Shown in pieces: positions 1 to 7,549 of a DNA stretch of 64,000 nucleotides (its first letter is position 1; every line of letters begins with the position of its first letter). The notes beneath the pieces are model-generated. The model saw only the letters and a program-made list of their open reading frames with translations, ran no database searches and had not been told where the DNA came from. The position numbers and the translations under genes were made by a program. The DNA is taken from the NCBI RefSeq assembly GCF_014649655.1, contig NZ_BMTL01000003.1, forward strand, positions 301,826-365,825. The letters run 5' to 3'. The stretch comes from Streptomyces humidus. GTDB taxonomy: Bacteria > Actinomycetota > Actinomycetes > Streptomycetales > Streptomycetaceae.

Positions 1-142
1 CAAGGTCTGCATCACGCTCGCCAAGCAGTACCACCAGGTCGTGCGACTGGACGAGGCGCTGGGCAGCCGCAAGGTGGTCGGCTCGGACGGCAGGGCCGTC
101 CCGCTGGAGAAGGCGGGGGCCAGGCTGCCGCAGACCCGGTAG
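1..142 (+). CDS. C-terminal fragment of an unidentified protein
   Basis: The reading frame enters from the left edge and ends at TAG 140-142, leaving 46 residues. The visible tail contains YHQVVRLDEALGSRKVVGSDG and ends in PQTR. Composition and codon use are normal for a Streptomyces coding end, and a strong hairpin follows 38 bases later. I do not recognise the family from this tail and assign no function. Confidence 0.55.
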   Translation, partial: KVCITLAKQYHQVVRLDEALGSRKVVGSDGRAVPLEKAGARLPQTR

Positions 143-180
143 CGCCTGCCCGCCGCCGGCGGCTCGGCCGCGGTGGCGAA

Positions 181-226
181 CGCGAAAGGCGGCGGCCCCC
201 TTCGGAGGGGGCCGCCGCCTTTCGCG
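181..226. terminator. Bidirectional terminator hairpin
   Basis: Perfect 20-bp stem (181-200 with 207-226) and a 6-base loop TTCGGA. It lies between the end of the left-edge gene (+) and the end of erpA (-), so it can stop both convergent transcripts. There is no long T tract, as is usual in Streptomyces. Confidence 0.85.
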
Positions 227-248
227 TCGTCCGGCGGGTGCGGCGGAC

Positions 249-605
249 CTAGTTGAAGGAGTCGCCGCAGGCGCAGGAGCCCGTCGCGTTCGGGTTGTCG
301 ATCGTGAAGCCCTGCTTCTCGATCGTGTCGACGAAGTCGATCGACGCGCCGCCCAGGTACGGGGCGCTCATGCGGTCGGTGACGACCTTGACGCCGTCGA
401 AGTCCTTGACGACGTCGCCGTCGAGGGAACGCTCGTCGAAGAAGAGCTGGTAGCGCAGGCCGGAGCAGCCGCCGGGCTGAACGGCGACACGCAGGGCCAG
501 GTCGTCACGGCCTTCCTGGTCGAGCAGGGCCTTGACCTTCGCCGCGGCGGCGTCGGACAGGATGATGCCGTCGGTGACGGTGCTGGTCTCGTCCGATACG
601 GACAT
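249..605 (-). CDS. erpA: Iron-sulfur cluster insertion protein, ErpA/HesB/IscA type
   Basis: 118-residue A-type Fe-S carrier that holds and transfers clusters to apo-enzymes. The three conserved cysteines are present: one in GGCSGLRY (about residue 47) and two in GSCACGDSF near the C-terminus. Length is normal for the family. ATG start at 603-605. It is divergent from nadA, whose product is a [4Fe-4S] enzyme, so a functional link is plausible though not shown by the sequence. IscA and ErpA are hard to separate by sequence; ErpA is the usual actinobacterial name. Confidence 0.9.
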   Translation of the reverse strand: MSVSDETSTVTDGIILSDAAAAKVKALLDQEGRDDLALRVAVQPGGCSGLRYQLFFDERSLDGDVVKDFDGVKVVTDRMSAPYLGGASIDFVDTIEKQGFTIDNPNATGSCACGDSFN

Positions 606-847
606 CTACATCTCTCCCGGGTTGTACGGAGACTGCTTGCCGACGGTTCCAACCGACGGGGCCGCGGATTCATTCCGGGCCGGGCTGTCGTCTTCGTCGT
701 CAGCTGCCGTCTTCCTGGTCAGCTGTCGCCCTCGTCGGCTCGGTCGTTCCCTTCTCATGCTCGCACACCCGGATGCGGGGCGAAAACGCCTCACGGGGAT
801 TCATGTCACACCGACGCTATGACCATCGTCAAAGTGACGTGAAGCAG

Positions 848-862
848 GTTATGATAGATAAC
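848..862. promoter_or_regulatory. Inverted repeat overlapping the probable nadA -10 element
   Basis: GTTAT-GATAG-ATAAC, perfect 5-bp arms around a 5-bp spacer, 34 bp before the nadA start. The hexamer TATGAT (850-855) inside it is a good -10 match; I see no convincing -35. An operator here would overlap the promoter core, the layout expected for NAD-responsive repression of nad genes, but the repeat does not match an NrtR or Rex consensus that I recall. Confidence 0.4.
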
Positions 863-896
863 GTCAATTCGACGAAAAGTAGAAAGGGTGCGTGTC

Positions 897-2081
897 GTGA
901 CCACCGCCCAGACCACGGAACTCGACGTACAGCCGACTCCGCTCGCCCTGTTGCTGCTCGGCCGCGAGGCCGACCCGAGGAGCGAGCGGGGCGTCGAGTG
1001 CCCCGGCGACCTGCCCTCGCCCTCCGACCCGGATCTGGTCGAGCGTGCCCGCGCCGCGAAGGCGAAGCTCGGCGACAAGGTCTTCGTGCTCGGCCACCAC
1101 TACCAGCGCGACGAGGTCATCCAGTTCGCCGACGTCACGGGCGACTCCTTCAAGCTGGCCAGGGACGCGGCCGCCCGCCCGGAGGCCGAGTACATCGTCT
1201 TCTGCGGTGTGCACTTCATGGCCGAGTCCGCCGACATCCTGACGTCGGACGACCAGAAGGTGGTCCTGCCCGACCTCGCCGCGGGCTGCTCGATGGCCGA
1301 CATGGCCACCGCCGAGCAGGTCGCCGAGTGCTGGGACGTGCTGACCGAGGCGGGCGTGGCCGAGCAGGTCGTCCCCGTCTCGTACATGAACTCGTCCGCG
1401 GACATCAAGGCGTTCACGGGCAGGCACGGCGGCACGATCTGCACCTCGTCCAACGCCCGGCGGGCCCTGGAATGGGCCTTCGAGCAGGGCGAGAAGGTGC
1501 TCTTCCTGCCGGACCAGCACCTCGGCCGCAACACCGCCGTCCGCGACATGGGCATGTCCCTGGAGGACTGCGTCCTCTACAACCCGCACAAGCCGAACGG
1601 CGGGCTGACCGCCGAGCAGCTGCGCGACGCCAAGATGATCCTGTGGCGCGGCCACTGCTCGGTGCACGGCCGCTTCAGCCTGGAGTCGGTCGAGGACGTC
1701 CGCGCCCGGATCCCCGGCGTGAACGTGCTCGTGCACCCGGAGTGCCGGCACGAGGTCGTGGCCGCGGCGGACCACGTCGGCTCGACCGAGTACATCATCA
1801 AGGCGCTGGAGGCGGCCCCGGCCGGCTCCAAGTGGGCCATCGGGACCGAGCTGAACCTGGTGCGCCGGCTGGCGAACCGTTTCGCGCCCGAGGGCAAGGA
1901 GATCGTCTTCCTCGACAAGACGGTCTGCTTCTGCTCGACCATGAACCGCATCGACCTCCCCCACCTGGTGTGGACCCTGGAGTCCCTCGCCGAGGGCAAG
2001 CTGGTCAACCGGATCGAGGTCGACGAGGAGACCGAGGCGTACGCCAAGCTGGCGCTGGAGCGCATGCTGGCGCTGCCGTAG
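897..2081 (+). CDS. nadA: Quinolinate synthase (NadA)
   Basis: Condenses iminoaspartate with dihydroxyacetone phosphate to quinolinate, the precursor of NAD, using a [4Fe-4S] cluster. 394 residues. Signatures include FVLGHHYQRDEVI, DLAAGCSMADMA, VHPECRHEV and the C-terminal CFCSTMNRID, which supply the conserved cysteines. GTG 897 is chosen because AGAAAGGG (881-888) sits 8 bases upstream; an in-frame GTG at 888 lies inside that site. nadB and nadC are not adjacent, so this appears monocistronic, and a terminator follows. Confidence 0.95.
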   Translation: MTTAQTTELDVQPTPLALLLLGREADPRSERGVECPGDLPSPSDPDLVERARAAKAKLGDKVFVLGHHYQRDEVIQFADVTGDSFKLARDAAARPEAEYIVFCGVHFMAESADILTSDDQKVVLPDLAAGCSMADMATAEQVAECWDVLTEAGVAEQVVPVSYMNSSADIKAFTGRHGGTICTSSNARRALEWAFEQGEKVLFLPDQHLGRNTAVRDMGMSLEDCVLYNPHKPNGGLTAEQLRDAKMILWRGHCSVHGRFSLESVEDVRARIPGVNVLVHPECRHEVVAAADHVGSTEYIIKALEAAPAGSKWAIGTELNLVRRLANRFAPEGKEIVFLDKTVCFCSTMNRIDLPHLVWTLESLAEGKLVNRIEVDEETEAYAKLALERMLALP

Positions 2082-2097
2082 GACCGGCCCGGCCACA

Positions 2098-2159
2098 GGA
2101 GCCCCCTTCCGCCCGGACGCGACCGGCCTGACAGCGTCCGTCCGCCCGGAAGGGGCTCC
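2098..2159. terminator. Terminator between nadA and the convergent response regulator
   Basis: GGAGCCCC..TTCC pairs with GGAAGGGGCTCC around a larger loop that holds a second short stem (GACG/CGTC). One bulged C interrupts the stem. Located between convergent stop codons at 2081 and 2212. Confidence 0.7.
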
Positions 2160-2211
2160 CGGGTCACGGCGCAGCACTCCGGGCCGGGCAGCGGGTTCCT
2201 CGCCCGGGGTG

Positions 2212-2895
2212 TCAGTCCGTCCTCGGGCGCACCAGGCCCGACTCGTAGGCGATCACCACGAGCTGGGCCCGGTCGCGGGCGCCCAGCTTGGCCATGGCCC
2301 GGTTGACGTGCGTCTTCACGGTGAGCGGGCTGACTTCCAGACGCTCGGCGATCTCGTCGTTGGAGTGGCCGCCGGCTACCTGCACGAGAACTTCGCGCTC
2401 GCGCACGGTCAGCGCGCCCAGCCGGGCGTGGCGGGCGGGGCCGTGGTCGTCGTCCGCCGCGCCGCCCTGGGCGAGGAAGCGGGCGATGAGGCCCTTGGTG
2501 GCGGTGGGCGAGAGCAGCGCCTCGCCGCCCGCCGCGATCCTTATCGCGCTGAGCATCTCCTCCGGCTCGCTGCCCTTGCCGAGGAAGCCGGAGGCGCCGG
2601 CCCGCAGCGACCGCACGACGTAGTCGTCCACCTCGAAGGTCGTCAGGATGACCACCCGCACATGGGCGAGGGAGGGGTCGGCGCTGATCAGGCGGGTCGC
2701 GGCGAGTCCGTCCGTGCCGGGCATGCGGATGTCCATCAGGACGACGTCGGCGCGTTCCCGCCTCGCCAGTGCGACCGCCTCCGCGCCGTCGGACGCCTCG
2801 CCGACCACCTGCATGTCGGGCTCGGAGTCGACGAGCACCCGGAACGCGCTGCGCAAGAGCGCCTGGTCGTCGGCGAGCAGGACGCGGATGGTCAT
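2212..2895 (-). CDS. NarL/FixJ-type response regulator
   Basis: 227-residue two-component regulator with an N-terminal receiver and a C-terminal LuxR-type helix-turn-helix. The phospho-acceptor Asp lies in VVLMDIRMPG (about residue 54). The HTH is the LTVREREVLV...HVNRAMAKLG region. Its ATG overlaps the kinase stop by 4 bases (ATGA), indicating translational coupling. The target genes cannot be told from the sequence. Confidence 0.93.
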   Translation of the reverse strand: MTIRVLLADDQALLRSAFRVLVDSEPDMQVVGEASDGAEAVALARRERADVVLMDIRMPGTDGLAATRLISADPSLAHVRVVILTTFEVDDYVVRSLRAGASGFLGKGSEPEEMLSAIRIAAGGEALLSPTATKGLIARFLAQGGAADDDHGPARHARLGALTVREREVLVQVAGGHSNDEIAERLEVSPLTVKTHVNRAMAKLGARDRAQLVVIAYESGLVRPRTD

Positions 2896-4130
2896 ACGAG
2901 ATCCTCTGCGGTGCGGGGCGCGGCGGTACGGGCGCGGGTCCTGACCGGCAGGATCGCGTGGACGCGGAAGCCGCCCCCGTGGCGCGGGCCGGTGGTGAGG
3001 GTGCCGCGCAGGGCGGTGACGCGTTCGCGCATGCCGAGCAGGCCGTGGCCGCCGCCGGCCGGCGGGCTCTCCTCGTCGGCCGGCCGGCCGTCGTCGAGAA
3101 CCGTGACCTCGATGTTCGGCCCCACGCGCACGACGCTGACCTCGGCCTTCGCCGCGGGCCCCGCATGTTTTTGGATGTTGGTGAGAGCCTCCTGGACGAC
3201 CCGGTAGGCGGCCAGTCCGACGGCGGCGGGGAGTTCGGCGCCGTGGTCGGGGCGGGCCACCTCGACCTGGAGGCCGGCGCTGCGGAAGGTGCCGACGAGT
3301 TCGTCGAGCCGGTCCAGTCCGGGGGCGGGCTCGGTGGGGGCCTCGGGGTCGCCGGACTGGCGCAGCAGGCCGACGGTGGCGCGCAGTTCGTTGAGCGCGG
3401 AGCGGCTGGCCTCGCGGACGTGCGCGAGGGCCTCCTTGGCCTGGTCGGGCCGCTTGTCCATGACGTGTGCGGCGACTCCCGCCTGGACGTTGACCAGGGC
3501 GATGTGGTGGGCGACGACGTCGTGGAGATCGCGGGCGATGCGCAGGCGCTCCTCGGCGACCCTGCGGCGGGCCTCCTCCTCGCGGGTGCGCTCCGCGCGC
3601 TCGGCGCGGTCCCGGATGGCCTGGACGGCGGCCCGACGGCTGCGGACGGCGTCCCCGGCGGTGGCGCCGATGCCGGTCCAGGCGAGGATGCCCAGGTTTT
3701 CCTGGGCGTACCAGGGCAGCGGTCCGGCGAGCATGGCCGCGCCGGTGAGCACCGTCATGGTGAGCAGGCCGGCGCGCACGGTGGTGGGGCGGTCGGTGGC
3801 GGCCGCGACGGTGAACAGGGCGACGACGGCGGACATGGCGACGGGGGCGCGGGGGTCGCCGGTCACGGACTCGACCACGGAGGCGGCCCCGGTGAGGGCG
3901 AGGACCGTCATGGAGGCGCTGCGGCGGAAGACGAGGGCGACGGCACTGAAGGTCATCAGCAGCAGGCTGAGCGGGTCCGGACTGCGGATGCTCCAGCTGA
4001 CGCTCTGTTCTCCGTGCGGGTCGACGAAGGAGCCCGCGAGCATGCAGAGCAGCACGCCTGCCGCGAGGGAGGCGTCGAGTGCCAGCGGATGGGCCTTCAG
4101 CTGGTGCCGGGCCCGGGCGAGGGGGGTCAC
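2892..4130 (-). CDS. Sensor histidine kinase, NarL partner type (HisKA_3)
   Basis: 412 residues. Several hydrophobic helices occupy roughly residues 20-150, followed by a dimerisation and phospho-acceptor motif RDLHDVVAHH (about residue 202) and a HATPase domain with a GHGLLGMRERV G-box near the C-terminus. This is the short kinase class that pairs with LuxR-type regulators, here the overlapping downstream gene. GTG start at 4128-4130, with no strong ribosome site, so the start could shift. The membrane-embedded sensor without an extracellular domain suggests detection of an envelope or membrane signal. Confidence 0.9.
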   Translation of the reverse strand: MTPLARARHQLKAHPLALDASLAAGVLLCMLAGSFVDPHGEQSVSWSIRSPDPLSLLLMTFSAVALVFRRSASMTVLALTGAASVVESVTGDPRAPVAMSAVVALFTVAAATDRPTTVRAGLLTMTVLTGAAMLAGPLPWYAQENLGILAWTGIGATAGDAVRSRRAAVQAIRDRAERAERTREEEARRRVAEERLRIARDLHDVVAHHIALVNVQAGVAAHVMDKRPDQAKEALAHVREASRSALNELRATVGLLRQSGDPEAPTEPAPGLDRLDELVGTFRSAGLQVEVARPDHGAELPAAVGLAAYRVVQEALTNIQKHAGPAAKAEVSVVRVGPNIEVTVLDDGRPADEESPPAGGGHGLLGMRERVTALRGTLTTGPRHGGGFRVHAILPVRTRARTAAPRTAEDLV

Positions 4131-4236
4131 CGAGGGGTCACTTCTCAGTTGCCGTCGCTTTCCTTGCCGTGGCCGGGGGCGGTGGTTCCCGAGCCTGCCC
4201 TCGCGCCGCCTCGGGGAGCCGCCCCGGGCGGCCTGC

Positions 4237-4515
4237 TCACCCGGGGATCAGGCCGTTGCCGCTCAGCATCTCCCGGACTTCCGCCAGGCTCGCGTCCGGG
4301 GACGGGAGGATGAGCTCGGAGGGTTCCAGGGCGTCGTCCGCAAGGGGCTCGCCGAGACGGCGGACGGCGTCCAGGAGGCCGCCGAGGGTGCGCTGGAAGC
4401 CCTCCTCGTCGCCGCTCTCCATCTCCGCGAGCAGCTCGTCGTCGAGCTTGTTCAGTTCGACGAAGTGGGAGTCGGCCAGCTTCCACTGGCCCTCCCCCAT
4501 GATCCGTACGATCAC
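4237..4515 (-). CDS. PspA-associated protein PspAA
   Basis: 92 residues, acidic, beginning MIVRIMGEGQW and ending in a short helical tail (SLAEVREMLSG). This matches the small actinobacterial PspAA family that accompanies PspA. It lies 34 bases downstream of the pspA stop on the same strand and is probably cotranscribed. A direct role in PspA assembly or control is family knowledge or inference; nothing catalytic is visible. Confidence 0.8.
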   Translation of the reverse strand: MIVRIMGEGQWKLADSHFVELNKLDDELLAEMESGDEEGFQRTLGGLLDAVRRLGEPLADDALEPSELILPSPDASLAEVREMLSGNGLIPG

Positions 4516-4549
4516 GTCGCCCTCCTCGGCTCGGGGCCCCGGCCCAGGG

Positions 4550-5347
4550 CTACTGCTTGTCGAAGCGCGGGGTGTCCTGCGGCTGCTGCTGGGACTGCGA
4601 CGGGCTCGTGCCGCCCTCGATGGCCTGCTGTCCGGAGGACGAGCCCCCGGCGAGCTCCGCCTTCATGCGCTGCAGTTCCAGCTCCACATCCGTACCACCT
4701 GACAGCCGGTCCAGCTCGGCCTGGAGGTCGTCCTTGGCGATGCCGGTCGGGTCGTCGAGGGCGCCGGAGGCCATGAGCTCGTCGAGGGCGCCGGCCCGGG
4801 CCTGGAGCTGGGCGGTCTTGTCCTCGGCGCGCTGGATGGCCAGCCCGACGTCGCCCATCTCCTCGGAGATGCCGGAGAAGGCCTCGCCGATGCGGGTCTG
4901 GGCCTGGGCGGCGGTGTACGTGGCCTTGATGGTCTCCTTCTTCGTACGGAAGGCGTCCACCTTCGCCTGGAGGCGCTGCGCCGCGAGCGTGAGCTTCTCC
5001 TCCTCGCCCTGGAGCGTGGAGTGCTGCGTCTCGAGGTCGGTGACCTGCTGCTGGAGCGCGGCCCGGCGGGAGAGCGCCTCACGGGCGAGGTCCTCGCGGC
5101 CGAGGGCGAGGGCCTTGCGGCCCTGGTCCTCCAGCTTGGTGGACTGCGACTGCAACTGGTTGAGCTGCAGCTCCAGGCGCTTGCGCGAGGTCGCGACGTC
5201 GGCGACGCCCCGGCGGACCTTCTGCAGGAGCTCCAGTTGTTTCTGATACGAGTAGTCGAGGGTTTCGCGCGGGTCCTCGGCCCGGTCAAGGGCCTTGTTC
5301 GCCTTCGCGCGGAAGATCATCCCCATACGCTTCATGACACCGCTCAT
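4550..5347 (-). CDS. pspA: PspA/IM30 (Vipp1) family membrane-stress protein
   Basis: 265 residues. Starts MSGVMKRMGMIFRAKANKALDRAEDP, the amphipathic membrane-binding helix typical of the family. A long coiled coil follows (roughly residues 25-215, rich in Q, L, E and K heptads), then a disordered Q/S/P tail (about 235-265) with SQSQQQPQ. PspA/Vipp1 proteins assemble on the inner face of stressed membranes. The partner PspAA is directly downstream; a second pair, htpX and pspAB, lies about 35 kb away at 40.3-41.8 kb. Confidence 0.93.
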   Translation of the reverse strand: MSGVMKRMGMIFRAKANKALDRAEDPRETLDYSYQKQLELLQKVRRGVADVATSRKRLELQLNQLQSQSTKLEDQGRKALALGREDLAREALSRRAALQQQVTDLETQHSTLQGEEEKLTLAAQRLQAKVDAFRTKKETIKATYTAAQAQTRIGEAFSGISEEMGDVGLAIQRAEDKTAQLQARAGALDELMASGALDDPTGIAKDDLQAELDRLSGGTDVELELQRMKAELAGGSSSGQQAIEGGTSPSQSQQQPQDTPRFDKQ

Positions 5348-5649
5348 GGGCTTCGCGCGCCCCCTTCTGACGGACTCCGGCTCTCAGGTCTGCGACAGAA
5401 CCCACAGTACGGGCCCTGCATCCATTGACGCACTGTTCGGGGGCGGATGCGCTCCTCCCCAAGGACGACTGGCCGGGCCCCCTGCTCCGGCGTGAGGAGT
5501 AGGTGACTCTCAGGGTGAGCAGTAGGTCACGCTGTGCCCCCGCTTCCTCGTTTCTCGACCGGTCTGTCCCTTGTCCAGACGACCGGTGTTGCCGGATCGT
5601 TCCCGTCCGGGCTGGGGTCCATGCCCGGGAGCGCTTACCCTTGGGTTTT
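5348..5649. other. Divergent intergenic region, pspA / DUF3043 gene
   Basis: 302 bases without a gene. The only clear structure is a direct repeat, AGTAGGTGAC at 5499-5508 and AGTAGGTCAC at 5521-5530, spaced 22 bp (two helical turns). I see no convincing sigma-70 hexamer pair for either direction. Confidence 0.5.
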
Positions 5650-6243
5650 GTGTTCCGTAGCCGTGCCAAGGAAGAGAAGGCCCCCGCCGACGCGGTGGTG
5701 ACCGACTCCAAGCAGCCCCGCGACCCCCAGGCGAAGAAGGGTCGGCCCACGCCCAAGCGCAGTGAGGCCCAGTCCCAGCGCCGCAGCGTCGCCAACACGT
5801 CGATGTCGCGCAAGGACGCGGCCAAGCGCCAGCGCGACGAGCGCCGCGCCCAGATGGACCGGCAGCGTCAGGCGCTCGCCGGCGGGGACGAGCGGTATCT
5901 GCCGGCCCGTGACAAGGGGCCGGTCCGCAAGTTCGCGCGCGACTTCATCGACGCGCGGTTCAACGTGGCGGAGTTCTTCCTGCCGATGGCCGTGGTCATC
6001 CTCGTGCTGAGCGTGGTGCGGGTGGGCTCGCTGCAGACCATCGCGCTGCTGCTGTGGCTGGTCGTGATCGTGCTGATCGTGCTGGACTCGCTCGTCACCG
6101 GCTTCCGGCTGCGCAAGCGGCTGGCCGAGCGCTTCGAGGGGCAGAACCGCCGGGGCGCGGTGGCGTACGCGCTCATGCGCTCGCTGCAGATGCGCCGCCT
6201 CCGGCTGCCGAAGCCCCAGGTCAAGCGTGGAGCGCAGCTCTGA
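5650..6243 (+). CDS. DUF3043 integral membrane protein
   Basis: 197 residues from GTG 5650 (VFRSRAKEEK). The first 90 residues are highly charged (K/R/E/Q) and probably cytoplasmic and helical. Two adjacent transmembrane segments follow, VAEFFLPMAVVILVLSVV and IALLLWLVVIVLIVLDSLV, then a basic C-terminus (RLRLPKPQVK). The family is conserved in actinobacteria and has no assigned function. Longer in-frame starts exist (5503) but add an arginine/cysteine-rich stretch unlike the family. Its stop at 6241-6243 overlaps the probable start of the next gene. Confidence 0.8.
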   Translation: MFRSRAKEEKAPADAVVTDSKQPRDPQAKKGRPTPKRSEAQSQRRSVANTSMSRKDAAKRQRDERRAQMDRQRQALAGGDERYLPARDKGPVRKFARDFIDARFNVAEFFLPMAVVILVLSVVRVGSLQTIALLLWLVVIVLIVLDSLVTGFRLRKRLAERFEGQNRRGAVAYALMRSLQMRRLRLPKPQVKRGAQL

Positions 6244-7028
6244 GCACTGCGGCTTTCTCCGGGGGTGCGGCCAAGGCGTGGCTCAGCAGGCTGGGCGGGC
6301 TGCGTGACGTCGTACGTCAGGAGCTGGTGGCCCGGCAGCTCGACGAGCAGATAGCGGGGCGTTACCCGGTCGGTCAGCGGCTGCGGGTGCTCGACGTGGG
6401 CATGGGCCAGGGCACGCAGGCGCTGCGGCTGGCCCGGCTCGGGCATCAGGTGACCGGTCTCGAACAGGACGCGACGATGATCGCCGCGGCCCGGGAGGCG
6501 CTGTCCGGGGAGCCCGAGGGCATCCGGGACCGGATGCGGATCATCGAGGGCGACGGCCGCGACACCGGGGTGCACTTCCTGCCCGGCAGCTTCGACGTGG
6601 TGCTGTGCCACGGCGTGCTCATGTACGTCGAGGAGCCGGACGCCCTGCTCGCGGGGCTCGCCAGGATGCTGGCCCCCGGCGGACTGCTGTCGCTGCTGGT
6701 GCGCAACGCGGACGCGCTGGCCATGCGGCCGGGCGTCTCCGGGGACTGGCAGGGCGCGCTGGGCGCGTTCGACACCGTCTCCTATCGCAACCGGCTCGGT
6801 CTGGACGTACGGGCGGACCGGCTGGCGACGCTGACGGACGCCCTCGCCGGGATCGGGGCGCCGCTGCAGGCCTGGTACGGCGTAAGGGTCTTCACGGATA
6901 CGGCCCCGGACACGGCGGAGATCCCCGACGACGTCGAGGACCTGCTGGCCGCCGAGGAGCGGGCCGGGCGCACCGATCCCTACCGTCAGGTGGCGGCACT
7001 GCTGCATCTGTGCGGCGTGCGCGGCTGA
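6240..7028 (+). CDS. Class I SAM-dependent methyltransferase
   Basis: About 262 residues. SAM-binding motif I is VLDVGMGQGTQALRLA and the acidic motif is GLEQD; motif IV region SFDVVLCHGVLMYVEEPD and post-motif LAPGGLLSLLVRN follow, the Methyltransf_11/25 pattern. The substrate is unknown. The start is uncertain: there is no ATG or GTG between the previous coding end and LSTAAFSGG. CTG 6240 overlaps the upstream TGA and has GTGGAG 8-13 bases before it, so a rare CTG start is proposed. Cotranscription with the DUF3043 gene is likely. Confidence 0.8.
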   Translation: MSTAAFSGGAAKAWLSRLGGLRDVVRQELVARQLDEQIAGRYPVGQRLRVLDVGMGQGTQALRLARLGHQVTGLEQDATMIAAAREALSGEPEGIRDRMRIIEGDGRDTGVHFLPGSFDVVLCHGVLMYVEEPDALLAGLARMLAPGGLLSLLVRNADALAMRPGVSGDWQGALGAFDTVSYRNRLGLDVRADRLATLTDALAGIGAPLQAWYGVRVFTDTAPDTAEIPDDVEDLLAAEERAGRTDPYRQVAALLHLCGVRG

Positions 7029-7166
7029 GCGCACGCCCTGGGCGCGCTGCGCGCGTCGGCGTGCGCCGCGCCCGTCCGGGTGAACGGCGGGCGGGGTGAC
7101 CGGCGTCCGGCCGGGCCTGTGCCTGGCCACGAGCGTTCGTCAGAGGCCGTTCGTCGAAGGGCCGTT

Positions 7167-7215
7167 CGTCCGGACCGGGCGAGGTGGGCGAGCCTGTTCC
7201 GGCCCGGTCCGGACG
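7167..7215. terminator. Inverted repeat between convergent genes
   Basis: Perfect 14-bp arms CGTCCGGACCGGGC (7167-7180) and GCCCGGTCCGGACG (7202-7215) with a 21-base loop, placed between the methyltransferase stop (7028) and the stop of the small minus-strand gene (7223). It is preceded by three copies of CGTTCGTC at 7134, 7148 and 7163. Confidence 0.65.
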
Positions 7216-7222
7216 GGAAGTC

Positions 7223-7435
7223 CTACGCCTCGTTGGCCTGCAGGCTCATCGGACCGTAGATCTCGGTGGAGTCCTCGAAGAGCCGGACCTGGTCGGCGCC
7301 GCCTTCGAGAAGGTCCTTCCAGACTTCCCCGATCCAGGACTCGGCGTCTCCCTGCGTGGTGAACTCCTCGGGCTGTACCGCGGGTTGGACCTCCGTCCCG
7401 TCGGCCTTCTCGAACCGCCACGCCCATGCCGCCAT
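7223..7435 (-). CDS. Small conserved acidic protein, unknown function
   Basis: 70 residues from ATG 7433-7435: begins MAAWAWRFEKADG and ends MSLQANEA. Acidic, with five tryptophans (AWAWRF, SWIGEVW); ESWIGEVWKDLLEGG looks helical. No signal peptide, membrane segment or cysteine. The length and W/E-rich pattern suggest a small soluble folded protein. I do not recognise a function. Confidence 0.65.
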   Translation of the reverse strand: MAAWAWRFEKADGTEVQPAVQPEEFTTQGDAESWIGEVWKDLLEGGADQVRLFEDSTEIYGPMSLQANEA

Positions 7436-7549
7436 GTACGCCTCCCAGCTGTGACCACGTGCAGAGCAGAAGCCGGATCGAGGTCCGGCTTCTGCTCCGC
7501 AGCCTAGCCGGATGCGCAAGACCTGGTCGGACGCGCGAAAATCAGGTTC

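Noticed and set aside
606..896. A small gene in the erpA-nadA gap
   Set aside because: Frames there lack ribosome sites and resemble promoter DNA; only the inverted repeat at 848-862 stands out.
7029..7222. Cobalamin riboswitch near cobU
   Set aside because: I see neither the B12-box core nor a matching 5' leader before cobU, cobT or cobS.
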